Source: Arthrobacter sp. PAMC 25486
GTDB lineage: Bacteria > Actinomycetota > Actinomycetes > Actinomycetales > Micrococcaceae
Assembly (NCBI RefSeq): GCF_000785535.1
Contig: NZ_CP007595.1
Span: forward strand, 3,618,439-3,682,438
DNA: 64,000 nt
Direction: 5' to 3'
Below, one piece after another: positions 43,894-52,018 of the stretch. Each line of letters begins with the position of its first letter. Within the stretch, counting starts at the first letter, position 1. The notes beneath the pieces were generated by a model, which was given only the letters and a program-made list of their open reading frames with translations, was not told the DNA's origin and did no database searches. A program made the position numbers and the translations under genes.

Positions 43894-44412
43894 ATGACTA
43901 CTGCTGGGATGGACGGCGCCGAACACGATGGGATAGCGGATGCTGGCACCGGGCGTCACGAAACCCGCAATGAGAAGCGGGACCGCAACTGGGACGACTT
44001 GCTGCAGGAACTGCGTGTCATGCAGACGGGCACTCAGATCATCGCGGGATTTTTGCTGACGTTGCGGTTTCAGCAGAGGTTCACTGACTTGGACGCATTC
44101 GCAGTGGCGCTGTATTTGGGCTTGGTGGTTCTGGCAGCCGGAATCACCTGCCTGATGTTGGTGCCTGTCGCCATGCACCGTGAGCTGTTTGGCTTGCGGG
44201 TTAAGGACCGGTTGGTGGCTTCGGGGCACCGGGTGGTCAGTGTGGTGTTGTGGCTGATTGGGCTGCTGGTGATGGGCACAACGGCCTTGATTTTCTATCT
44301 GGTGTTGGACGGGCTGGCAGCGTCCTTGGTCGCGGCGGCATTCGGACTTGCGCTGCTGCTTGGGTTGCTGATTTATCCCCGTCGAATCAGGGGTAGCCGT
44401 GCACGGCACTGA
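43894..44412 (+). CDS. DUF6328-like membrane protein
   Basis: A 172-residue protein with a polar N-terminus, then four hydrophobic helices. The family signature WDDLLQELRVMQTGTQIIAGFLLTL precedes RFTDLDAFAVALYLGLVVL and the RELFGLRVKDRLV loop (a DUF6328 mark). ATG 43894 is preferred (GAGG five bases upstream). Function unknown. It is divergent from the 27-residue peptide gene. Confidence 0.75.
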   Translation: MTTAGMDGAEHDGIADAGTGRHETRNEKRDRNWDDLLQELRVMQTGTQIIAGFLLTLRFQQRFTDLDAFAVALYLGLVVLAAGITCLMLVPVAMHRELFGLRVKDRLVASGHRVVSVVLWLIGLLVMGTTALIFYLVLDGLAASLVAAAFGLALLLGLLIYPRRIRGSRARH

Positions 44413-44457
44413 AAGCCGGAACGGCCGCCAGCAATGTGTGGAAAGCATGAGCTTTGC

Positions 44458-44745
44458 CTACTGTCCGTTTTCGGGGCCGGTGCGGAAGCCAATCAATTTG
44501 TGCGTGCCGTCGCAATATGGCTTGATCCCTGATGCTCCGCAGCGGCATAAGGCCACAGCTTTTCTGCGTCGAGGCAGAGCCTTTCCAGTGGTTGACACGA
44601 TCTCAAAATCGCCGCGCACCAACAGCGGCCCATCTGGGCAAGCCACTATTTCCGGGATGGACGTGTCCCTCACATGCGCGTGAGCTTGATCGGTGCTCCC
44701 GGGGACTCTGGGCTCTTCTTTGCTTGCTGTAGGGATCTTAGTCAT
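44458..44745 (-). CDS. CDGSH iron-sulfur domain protein
   Basis: A 95-residue protein with a CDGSH-type domain: ALCRCGASGIKPYCDGTHKLIGF supplies the Cys-Cys-Cys-His ligands of a pH-labile [2Fe-2S] cluster. Two or three such proteins in a cell handle Fe-S transfer or redox sensing. Its start overlaps the end of the iron redox gene by eight bases. It is the distal gene of a CinA / iron enzyme / CDGSH operon. Confidence 0.88.
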   Translation of the reverse strand: MTKIPTASKEEPRVPGSTDQAHAHVRDTSIPEIVACPDGPLLVRGDFEIVSTTGKALPRRRKAVALCRCGASGIKPYCDGTHKLIGFRTGPENGQ

Positions 44746-45802
44746 GGGCGGGGGCTTTCTCTGTGAGTAGGGGAGTGGTGGGTAGGGGTGCCAGAAGTGA
44801 AGTGGTGCCGGATTCCCAGGCGTCCATTGTTCTCTGGGTCGACATCGCGTCGAGGGCGAGTGCCGCAGCCGCGCCGAAGTAGATGTCTTCTAGGAGGGCC
44901 GGTTCGGCGTCAAAGAGCCCGCCGGCTAAGTCCCGGCCGGCGATCTGCTCATGCACTGCATCGGCCTCTACATGTTCGTCAAAGTAGCCTGTGACGTCCT
45001 CCTTGAATCCATGCCGACGGAATCCATTACCGTAGAGCCGGTTAGGCTGGGACGACGTCATTTCGTAGGCAGCGAGGTGGCCCACGATAGCGCCCCTGAG
45101 GCGCCTGTTCAGTCCAAACATGGACATCATGTTGGTTCCAGCCAGGGTCAGCGCGGGCACTGCGTCTACATAGCCGCCGTAGTCTTCGTCAAGTCCTAAC
45201 CCTCGCATGGTGCGGGCAAAAAGGGCCGAATGCATCCGCTCGGGCCGTCCGCCACCATATTCATCTGCCTGAATCTCTACCATGGCAGCCTTTGACCGAC
45301 CAGTCAGGCGGGGAATGGCCCACGTGTGCGGATCGGCTTCCTTGAGTTGATAGATGGATTTATGGATCAGAAATTCCTGGAGCTGTTCCACTGTGGCCGC
45401 TTTGGCAACAAAACGGGACATGGACGGCCCAGTGTCTACAGCCGCCATGGCGAATAGGACCTCCGCCACTGCATCACTCGTGCAAGCATTCAGTTCTGGA
45501 AGCACGACGGCGGCGCGCAATTCCTGTTCGAAGACGGACTCAAGTTGCCCTCGTGCCGTGATCAGGCCGGGATTCCATTCCCATCTTTCATCCGCTTGCG
45601 CCATGCCGCTGTAGTGCAGCTCGTAGAGGATAAATAGGGTCAGTTGTAGGTCTTCGTCAGCCAGCATGCCCTGCGTTTGTGCTATACCGCTGGCAACACT
45701 GTTCAGGAACGGGCTGAAATCCTCTGTTTGATTCTCTGCTGAGCCCCGCAACAGGGTCACTAACGATCGGCTGGCGGGGCCGCGGGCTGTTGGAAATTTC
45801 AT
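44738..45802 (-). CDS. Iron-containing redox enzyme (haem-oxygenase-like fold)
   Basis: A 354-residue helical protein of the iron-containing redox enzyme / HDO-like family. Possible metal ligands are FILYELHYSGM (about residue 60), MVEIQADEYGGGRPERMHSALF (about 200) and DEHVEADAVHEQI (about 285), the Glu/His-rich pattern of diiron or haem-oxygenase-like enzymes. Its ATG overlaps the CinA stop by four bases, and it overlaps the CDGSH gene. Reaction unknown; the iron-sulfur partner next to it may donate electrons. Confidence 0.75.
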   Translation of the reverse strand: MKFPTARGPASRSLVTLLRGSAENQTEDFSPFLNSVASGIAQTQGMLADEDLQLTLFILYELHYSGMAQADERWEWNPGLITARGQLESVFEQELRAAVVLPELNACTSDAVAEVLFAMAAVDTGPSMSRFVAKAATVEQLQEFLIHKSIYQLKEADPHTWAIPRLTGRSKAAMVEIQADEYGGGRPERMHSALFARTMRGLGLDEDYGGYVDAVPALTLAGTNMMSMFGLNRRLRGAIVGHLAAYEMTSSQPNRLYGNGFRRHGFKEDVTGYFDEHVEADAVHEQIAGRDLAGGLFDAEPALLEDIYFGAAAALALDAMSTQRTMDAWESGTTSLLAPLPTTPLLTEKAPAHD

Positions 45803-46377
45803 AGCGGTTCTCCTGAGTGTGGATCATTCCCCAGACGCGAGGTTGACACGGCATCGGTGCCGGATTCAGCGCCAGGGACACGGGCTAAGTTTATTGTTGC
45901 TTCCTCGAGCATCTGTAGCGCACGTAACGTGGTCTCCTGCACAACCTCGGACGGGTTTCCTAGAAAGCGGTGTTTGGCTACGGAGGTCCCTGTTGGTGTG
46001 TGAACAGCAATAAAGACAGTCCCCGCGGGCTGGCCTTCTTCAGGTTCCGGTCCGCCCGCGCCGGTCACAGCTACAGCGAAGTCTGCGTGCATCATTTTCG
46101 CTGTCCCATCGGCCATCTGCCGGGCACAGTCGGCCGTAATGACGTAACCGCGTTCGACTCCCAGAACTGAGAATTTCACTTCACTGTCGTAGGCAATTAC
46201 GGAGCCGAGGAACCATTCGGAGGAACTTTCAGCCGCCCCCAAATGGCATGAAATACTCCCGCTGGTCAGGGATTCCGCAGCCGCCACTTTGTGGTGTGTC
46301 CGGCGCATGATGCGTGAAATTCGTGCAGAGATCTCCACTGATTTCTTTAGCAAGCGGTCCGGATGAGGGGCCGTCAT
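45799..46377 (-). CDS. CinA C-terminal-type amidohydrolase
   Basis: A 192-residue PncC-type (CinA C-terminal) protein that deamidates nicotinamide mononucleotide. The family motif VAAAESLTSGSISCHLG (about residue 32), GSVIAYDSEVKFSVLGV, and AVTGAGGPEPEEGQPAGTVFIA are clear. ATG 46377 is chosen because AGGAG lies six bases before it. First gene of an operon with the iron redox enzyme and CDGSH protein, an unusual partnership. Confidence 0.85.
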   Translation of the reverse strand: MTAPHPDRLLKKSVEISARISRIMRRTHHKVAAAESLTSGSISCHLGAAESSSEWFLGSVIAYDSEVKFSVLGVERGYVITADCARQMADGTAKMMHADFAVAVTGAGGPEPEEGQPAGTVFIAVHTPTGTSVAKHRFLGNPSEVVQETTLRALQMLEEATINLARVPGAESGTDAVSTSRLGNDPHSGEPL

Positions 46378-46577
46378 GCTGTTCTCCTGCGCGGCATGCT
46401 CTGTTTCAGGCATCGAGGATCCCTGCCAAGAAGGCGTCTGACAGCTGGTGCGAAACTCACATTTTCCTTCCTTTCTAAGTCTCTATGGTGCCAGGTGCCC
46501 ATGTCATACCTTCACCAGCGGAGCTGGCGTGAGAGGGGCAGCTCGTTGATTGAAGCCATTTTTGGGCGGTGCACAGA

Positions 46578-47477
46578 TTAGGGGGAGGGGGTTCCGCCAT
46601 TGACGTTCAGTGTTTCCCCGGACACGTAGCTGGATTCAGGTGAGGCGAGAAAAACAAATGCCGGTGCTAGTTCCGTCGGTTGGCCCGCCCTGCCGAGCGG
46701 GGTGTCCTTACCGAACTTAGGCAGCGCTTCTTTGGGCTGGCCGTCGCTGACCTGAAGCCGAGTCCAAATCGGCCCGGGCGCCACGGCGTTGACGCGAATG
46801 CCGCGTGGAGCCAATTGCTGGGCGAGGCCCTTGGAGAAGTTATTGATAGCTGCCTTGGTGGAGGCGTAGTCGATTAGCGTAGGCGAGGGGTTGTAAGCCT
46901 GAATCGAGGTGGTATTGATGATGGTTGAACCCGGAGCCAAATGTGGCAGGGCTGCCTTGGTAATCCAGAACATAGAGAAGATATTTGTCTTAAATGTATT
47001 TTCGAACTGCTCATCACTGAGATCCTCCAGTTTCTCCACTGCGATTTGGCGACCGGCGTTGTTCACGACAATGTCCAGACCGCCTAGCTGTTCGACGGCG
47101 TTAGCCACCAATTCACGTGCTGTGGAAGCTTCTGAGATGTCCCCGGGCAAGGCCACGGCGTTTTGCCCGCATTCACGGATGATGGTTGCAACCTTTTGCG
47201 CGTCAGGTTCCTCGACCGGGAGGTAGGACAGCGCCACGTCCGCCCCCTCACGGGCGAAGGCAATGGCAACAGCGGCACCAATGCCGGAATCTGCCCCGGT
47301 AATCAAGGCTTTACGGCCGGCGAGCCGGCCAGTGCCCCGGTAGGACTTCTCGCCACGGTCCGTGTGAGGCGTCAAATCACGGTCCAATCCTGGCTCGGGC
47401 TGATCTTGGAGGGGCGGGCTGATGCTGGGGTAGCGGGTGACAGGGTTTTGAAATGTGTACTGGTCATTGTTCGTCAT
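46578..47477 (-). CDS. SDR family oxidoreductase (YghA-like)
   Basis: A 299-residue SDR of the long form, with an N-terminal extension (QNPVTRYPSISPPLQDQPEPG) that marks YghA/GsiB-neighbour type stress SDRs. Motifs are ALITGADSGIGAAVAIAFA, NNAGRQ, NTTSIQAYNPSPTLIDYASTKAA with catalytic Tyr/Lys, and ETLNVNGGTPSP at the end. GAAAGGA precedes the ATG. It may reduce reactive aldehydes or sugars; the substrate is unknown. Confidence 0.85.
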   Translation of the reverse strand: MTNNDQYTFQNPVTRYPSISPPLQDQPEPGLDRDLTPHTDRGEKSYRGTGRLAGRKALITGADSGIGAAVAIAFAREGADVALSYLPVEEPDAQKVATIIRECGQNAVALPGDISEASTARELVANAVEQLGGLDIVVNNAGRQIAVEKLEDLSDEQFENTFKTNIFSMFWITKAALPHLAPGSTIINTTSIQAYNPSPTLIDYASTKAAINNFSKGLAQQLAPRGIRVNAVAPGPIWTRLQVSDGQPKEALPKFGKDTPLGRAGQPTELAPAFVFLASPESSYVSGETLNVNGGTPSP

Positions 47478-47569
47478 CAGTAATTCCTTTCAATGAACTT
47501 GCAAACACTTGAACTCATGGTGCAGATCGGCCATCATGGCAGCTGGCCCAAGCCGGTGGTGACTGCCGT

Positions 47570-47971
47570 TCACATACCAGCCTTCGGATGTGCAGGTCCG
47601 GGATTGCCCCGGCCGGTCCAGTTCTGGCCCTCGCCACCGTTGAGCGCTGCGTCCGGAAATTCATCCGATACCTCAGAGGCGATATCCAGAGGTGTGGCGG
47701 CAGTGGCATCGGAGACAGAGTCCAGCGGGTTGGCAGTACTCGTCGATTCTCGCTTGGGGGCTGGTAAGACTTGGTCTATCAGTTTGTGCACCGCATGGCC
47801 CGCTTGATCCTTAATGGATTCTTGGATGTTGGAGACAGTCGCCTGGACGGCGTCTCTGTTCCATAATTCCTTCGCGGAGGCCTTGATTTTTTCGTAACTG
47901 CCTCGACCTGCACGGGTGCCCAGTACATATCCGGCAGTCAGTCCGGCGAGAAATGTTAACTTCGATTTCAT
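47570..47971 (-). CDS. YtxH-like protein
   Basis: A 133-residue protein with one N-terminal hydrophobic helix (LTFLAGLTAGYVLGTRAGRGSY) followed by an amphipathic segment and a polar tail, the YtxH layout. AGAAGGA lies upstream of ATG 47971. These are general stress proteins associated with the membrane, with no known activity. It lies downstream of the GlsB gene on the same strand, about 200 bp apart. Confidence 0.75.
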   Translation of the reverse strand: MKSKLTFLAGLTAGYVLGTRAGRGSYEKIKASAKELWNRDAVQATVSNIQESIKDQAGHAVHKLIDQVLPAPKRESTSTANPLDSVSDATAATPLDIASEVSDEFPDAALNGGEGQNWTGRGNPGPAHPKAGM

Positions 47972-48178
47972 GACGCTATCCTTCTGTGTGGAGAACCTCG
48001 GTCATCTCAGGTGTTTATGCTTCCTGCCCTCTTCGCTGCTCCGCGTTTGTGCGCCCGGGGGTTTCGCTGGATCGTTCGCGTTGGAGTAGCGAAACGCCGG
48101 CAAGCAGATGGAGGAAAGAGGAAAGCTGTCGCGGTGCTGGTTGCGGTTGAGCGGTCAGCACCGCGACCGGGGCAACTC

Positions 48179-48448
48179 CTAGGCTGCAGTTTTGTTCCGT
48201 CCGGTAATGGCGCCGTAGATTCCGGCCACCACCAAGCCACCAACGATTGCGAGAATCCAGGAACCGAGATTCCAAAATTCCATTTTTCCGTCTCCGAACA
48301 ACAAGTCGCCGATCCAACCACCGACCACGCCGCCGACAACGCCCAAGACCAGACTGGTGATCCAGCCACCCCCGACGCGGCCAGGCATGACTGCCTTGAC
48401 GATGACCCCCACGATAAGGCCCAATACGATCCATCCGATGAAACCCAT
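48179..48448 (-). CDS. GlsB/YeaQ/YmgE-family stress membrane protein
   Basis: An 89-residue, glycine-rich three-helix protein. Signature parts: GFIGWIVLGLIVGVIVKAVM, GGWITSLVLGVVGGVVGGWIG and the final NLGSWILAIVGGLVVAGIYG. AAGGAGG lies five bases before the ATG. It is a transglycosylase-associated-family (GlsB) protein, strongly induced by stress in many bacteria, of unknown function. Confidence 0.9.
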   Translation of the reverse strand: MGFIGWIVLGLIVGVIVKAVMPGRVGGGWITSLVLGVVGGVVGGWIGDLLFGDGKMEFWNLGSWILAIVGGLVVAGIYGAITGRNKTAA

Positions 48449-48794
48449 GACTCCTCCTTAGAAAAGAATGGCTAACTTTATTCGGTAAAAATCCGGAAGC
48501 TAGTTTCCGGAAGGCGCCGCCCTCAGGTGCAACGGCTGACAATGACAGCCTAACCACAACGGGGGCAAAAATCTCCAGTAGGTGTTTCATTTATTGCGGC
48601 GAGGAGGCGTAATGTCCTTCTCAAATACAAGTCTGGGCCTACAGACATTCCACTCTCCGGTGGAGGTGCTTGCCGCCCTTTTGACTGGATGGTGGTTTCG
48701 ATCCCTGAGTTCTCCCTGAATACGGGCGGGTTCGCTGGCATTCTTGAGCTCAGCACGGAAAGGTGCACGATAAGAGCCAATGCAAGGGAGTGTC
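48449..48794. other. Divergent intergenic region, glsB/FUSC
   Basis: About 345 bp between divergent genes. No operator, hairpin or small gene stands out. Confidence 0.4.
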
Positions 48795-49898
48795 ATGGCA
48801 ACGTTGGGTGCATGGATGAAATCCACGGTGACGGGCCAACGAGTGTTGCTCGCCGCCAAGACTGCCTTGGCGGTGGGTGTTGCTTGGTCTTTGGCACCCC
48901 ACCTCCCTGGAGTGGTTGATGATTACCCCTATTACGCGCCTTTGGGGGTCTTGGTGAGCATGTATCCAACGTTCATGGGATCGGTGCGCACAGCGGTGCA
49001 ATCTCTGGCTGGTTTGCTTTTGGGTATTGTTTTGGCTGCCGGGGTGCTTTTGTTGGGAAATCCGAACGTGGTCTCCATCTCTGCGGCAGTTGGCTTGGGG
49101 GTTTTACTGGCGGGGATGCCTCGACTCGGAGCTGGTCGGGAGTACGTCCCCGTAGCGGTCCTTTTGGTGTTGATCATTGGGGGCCAAGACGCTGACGCAT
49201 TTTCGATTGGGTATGCCGTTCAGATGGGATTTGGCGTTGTGGTGGGTCTCGTGATCAATGTGGGCATATTTCCGCCCCTGGCGCTGGATGCAGCCCGGGC
49301 ACAGATATCGAGGGCGCGGCTGACACTCATCAGCCAGCTAGAGGATGCGGCGGCCGCTTCGGGTGAAGAGTGGCCGCCACAGCATGAAGAATGGGCGGCC
49401 CGGCGGCATGCGCTTGATGATGCCATTGTTGAGGTGAGGGATGCCGTGCACAACGCGGCGGAAAGTCAACGGGCTAACCCGCGTGCATTCCGCCGTTCAC
49501 GCCACGGCGTGGTTGCAAACAGCTATGGTGACTTAGCTGTTTTGGAGGACATCACGTTCCACGTTCGGGATCTTTCTGAAGTCCTGGCCGGAGCGATCTG
49601 GGAAGGGCCTAACGAGTTCCGGCTGGAAGTGATGCTGCGTGAACCGCTAGGGCGGTGCTTGTCGGCAACAGCCGGATTGCTGCAGTCGTGGGAGGACGGC
49701 GATGACCATCAGGAGCCTATTGTCCGTGTGTCCACACGCCTGAGGGACTTGACAGATGCTATCGCTGCCAGCCACGCAGCAGCACCTCAAGGCGCCGGGG
49801 TTGACTCTTTAGCACCGGGAGCCGCCGCTGCCTTGGATGTGCAGCGGATCCTCACTGCACTTACCCGTCATCTACGTTCCGACGGCGGCGGCCCTTGA
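48795..49898 (+). CDS. FUSC-family / aromatic-acid-exporter-like membrane protein
   Basis: A 367-residue protein with six N-terminal hydrophobic helices (TALAVGVAWSLAPHLPGVVDDY, PTFMGSVRTAVQSLAGLLLG, GVLLAGMPRL) and a long cytoplasmic helical region, the FUSC or AaeB half-size layout. It could export aromatic acids or stress metabolites, without proof. ATG 48795 is preferred over 48780 because AAGGGAG lies close to it. Confidence 0.8.
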   Translation: MATLGAWMKSTVTGQRVLLAAKTALAVGVAWSLAPHLPGVVDDYPYYAPLGVLVSMYPTFMGSVRTAVQSLAGLLLGIVLAAGVLLLGNPNVVSISAAVGLGVLLAGMPRLGAGREYVPVAVLLVLIIGGQDADAFSIGYAVQMGFGVVVGLVINVGIFPPLALDAARAQISRARLTLISQLEDAAAASGEEWPPQHEEWAARRHALDDAIVEVRDAVHNAAESQRANPRAFRRSRHGVVANSYGDLAVLEDITFHVRDLSEVLAGAIWEGPNEFRLEVMLREPLGRCLSATAGLLQSWEDGDDHQEPIVRVSTRLRDLTDAIAASHAAAPQGAGVDSLAPGAAAALDVQRILTALTRHLRSDGGGP

Positions 49899-50106
49899 GC
49901 TGGCTGACTGTTCCAGATATAGCCGGGCCATTGAATTCTGGCAGAATGACCACATCGAAAACGCCTAAGGATGCTGGGCCTGGCCATCTATAGCCCGATA
50001 TTAGGGGTGAGGCAGAAACTGAGTGGGGATGGCGTTCCTGTGATCGAATCATTACCGTGGGAAATACACCGGCCGCTGCAGATCGGCCGCTTCGAGAGGA
50101 GTTCCC

Positions 50107-50670
50107 ATGGTTTCCAAGAAAACTTCCACGGCGAAATTTACTGTCCCCGGCCTGTCCTTGACGGACGGCCATCAGGTGGCAGCCACCCTGCAAGGCAGGC
50201 TTCACTCCTTGAATGACCTCCAACTGACATTGAAACACGCACACTGGAATGTGGTGGGGCGTGATTTTATAGGTGTCCACACCATGCTTGACCCCCAGAT
50301 CGAACTGGTCCGGGCGATGATTGACGAAACAGCAGAGCGTATCGCGACGCTCGGTGTCTCGCCCAATGGGCTGCCCGGTGCGCTGGTCAGGGATCGGGAC
50401 TGGGACGATTACGGGTTGGGACGCGCCTCCACGATGGAGCACTTGGCCGCTCTGGATCTTGTCTACGACGGCGTGGTCTCCAGCCACCGCGATGCCATCG
50501 CACTCACAGGAGAACTTGACCCCATCACCGAGGACATGCTCATTGGGCAGACAGCGAAACTGGAGCTGTTTCAGTGGTTCATGCGCGCGCATCTGGAAAA
50601 CGCTGGGGGGACACTGAGTGACGCTGACACGCATACGGAAACCTCCGCTGCGGCAAAGTCCAGGAAATAA
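50107..50670 (+). CDS. dps: Dps-type ferritin-like DNA-protection protein
   Basis: A 187-residue Dps. The ferroxidase segment reads LTLKHAHWNVVGRDFIGVHTMLDPQIE, with the His and Asp ligands, and later IDETAERIATLGVSPNG; a basic tail follows (ETSAAAKSRK) that may bind DNA. It forms a 12-mer that oxidises Fe(II) with peroxide and shields DNA. GAGAGGAG precedes the ATG. Downstream lies the small acidic gene. Confidence 0.9.
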   Translation: MVSKKTSTAKFTVPGLSLTDGHQVAATLQGRLHSLNDLQLTLKHAHWNVVGRDFIGVHTMLDPQIELVRAMIDETAERIATLGVSPNGLPGALVRDRDWDDYGLGRASTMEHLAALDLVYDGVVSSHRDAIALTGELDPITEDMLIGQTAKLELFQWFMRAHLENAGGTLSDADTHTETSAAAKSRK

Positions 50671-50736
50671 AAGTAGAACGTAGCGAACCAGCAGTACGAC
50701 AAGAGTGAGTACGAGATCAAGATCAGGAGCATCAAC

Positions 50737-50964
50737 ATGTCAAACACGGAGCATTTCGACCATCCAGAGAGCCGCGACGCTGCCGAAGAATCCATCAGAG
50801 ACAGAATCGATGCATCTGGACTTGAAAATGACGGGCCGCAAACGGTGCCCACCAACGTTTCACAAGATGTGGAATCTGATCCTGCGCTCAATGACGGTCT
50901 TGGCCAAGACTGGGCCGACGAGGGCGGAGCCACTCCCCAAGGATCGGCCACGTCGTCAGAGTAA
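50737..50964 (+). CDS. Small acidic protein
   Basis: A 75-residue, hydrophilic, acidic protein with no transmembrane segment (NVSQDVESDPALNDGLGQDW near residues 38-57). GGAG lies upstream of the ATG. Unknown function. Its 3' half and the following 90 bp are duplicated, in decayed form, at 57288-57470. It is followed by a strong terminator and probably forms a unit with dps. Confidence 0.65.
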   Translation: MSNTEHFDHPESRDAAEESIRDRIDASGLENDGPQTVPTNVSQDVESDPALNDGLGQDWADEGGATPQGSATSSE

Positions 50965-51032
50965 ACCAGCTACTTTGTCGGCGGGCATCGTTCTGTGATT
51001 TCTAATGCCCTTAAAACGTCGGTTTAACAGAA

Positions 51033-51076
51033 CCCTCATGTGCCCCGCCCTGCTTTCAGGGCGGGGCACATGAGGG
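51033..51076 (+). terminator. Long perfect hairpin terminator
   Basis: A perfect 20-bp stem with a four-base CTTT loop (CCCTCATGTGCCCCGCCCTG and complement), 69 bp after the small acidic gene. Such a long stem is stronger than needed and lacks a T-tract. Confidence 0.7.
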
Positions 51077-51524
51077 CGGCGGAAGTGTGGGGAGCCCTGC
51101 GTGCCAGTCAGGGGCCCACTTGCACAGCGCCAATGGTTGCCTTGGCTCCGATGCTCCTACAGGTGCCCTTCTCTATTCCTTGGCCTGGTAGAAGAACACA
51201 TTGTGGCAGCGCCTATTTGAGCTATTGCCGCGGCCCAATGGACAACCGTCGAGGTCCCTCAGTGAGCCGCCGGCAGTTGCTGCCCGTACGTGACGAGCAA
51301 GCTCCAAGTGAAAGTATGCGGGCAGCTCAGCGCACGGGGGATGACATCGAAGGGTCCCGGCGCGGTATTCTCATCACCTAAATCTTTCGTATGAACGTCT
51401 AAGAATTTGCTTGTTTGCGGCGGTCAACTGCCCAGACAGAGATGGTGGCCTCGCCGACGTGTAGTCCACATGGTTAGTTCAGAGGTTTCTAGAAACTTTC
51501 TAGTAGCTCTCGTTAGGGGAAACT
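51077..51524. other. Gap before iron-permease-like gene
   Basis: About 450 bp. The longest frame (51040-51381, +) shows no ribosome site or domain. Nothing recognised. Confidence 0.4.
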
Positions 51525-51917
51525 GTGAAGAAACAAGATCAAGGTCCAGGCATTTTTACCCGGTTCACTACCAAGGTAGCCACCGTTCTCGGCCGTCCAT
51601 GGATCTTCGCGACGGCGGTAGCTGTCCTGATTTTATGGGCGCTTTCCGGACCACTGCTTGGCTTCTCCGATACATGGCAACTTATTATCAACACCAGTAC
51701 CACGATCATCACTTTTTTGATGGTGTTCATTATCCAGAACACCCAAAACCGTGACAGCGAAGCGCTGCACGTCAAACTTGATGCCATCATGCTGGAGTTG
51801 AAGATCAGTAACGCCAAACTTTACGATGCCGAACATGAGGGGGAGAAGGAGCTTGAAAGCCAACGTCAGCGACTGAAAGATGATGGTGAGGAGAATTCAG
51901 GAGCTATGGGCCAGTAG
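51525..51917 (+). CDS. Low-affinity iron permease family protein
   Basis: A 130-residue membrane protein of the Iron_permease (Fet4-like) family: two helices (FATAVAVLILWALSGPLLGF and LIINTSTTIITFLMVFIIQN) followed by NTQNRDSEALHVKLDAIMLEL, the family hallmark. Bacterial members are named by similarity to yeast Fet4 and iron transport is not shown. GTG 51525 with GGGG six or seven bases upstream. Stands between the terminator and the molybdenum hydroxylase genes. Confidence 0.85.
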   Translation: MKKQDQGPGIFTRFTTKVATVLGRPWIFATAVAVLILWALSGPLLGFSDTWQLIINTSTTIITFLMVFIIQNTQNRDSEALHVKLDAIMLELKISNAKLYDAEHEGEKELESQRQRLKDDGEENSGAMGQ

Positions 51918-52018
51918 ACCCCGCCTCGATGAGGAGAGACTTGGCCGTCGAAGCATGGACAGAAACATGCATGATCTGACCGGCACTCGGAATATCATCC
52001 TAGTGCTGCTCACGCCGG

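Noticed and set aside
49861..50634. 257-residue minus-strand frame
   Set aside because: Antisense to dps and the end of the FUSC gene; no family features.
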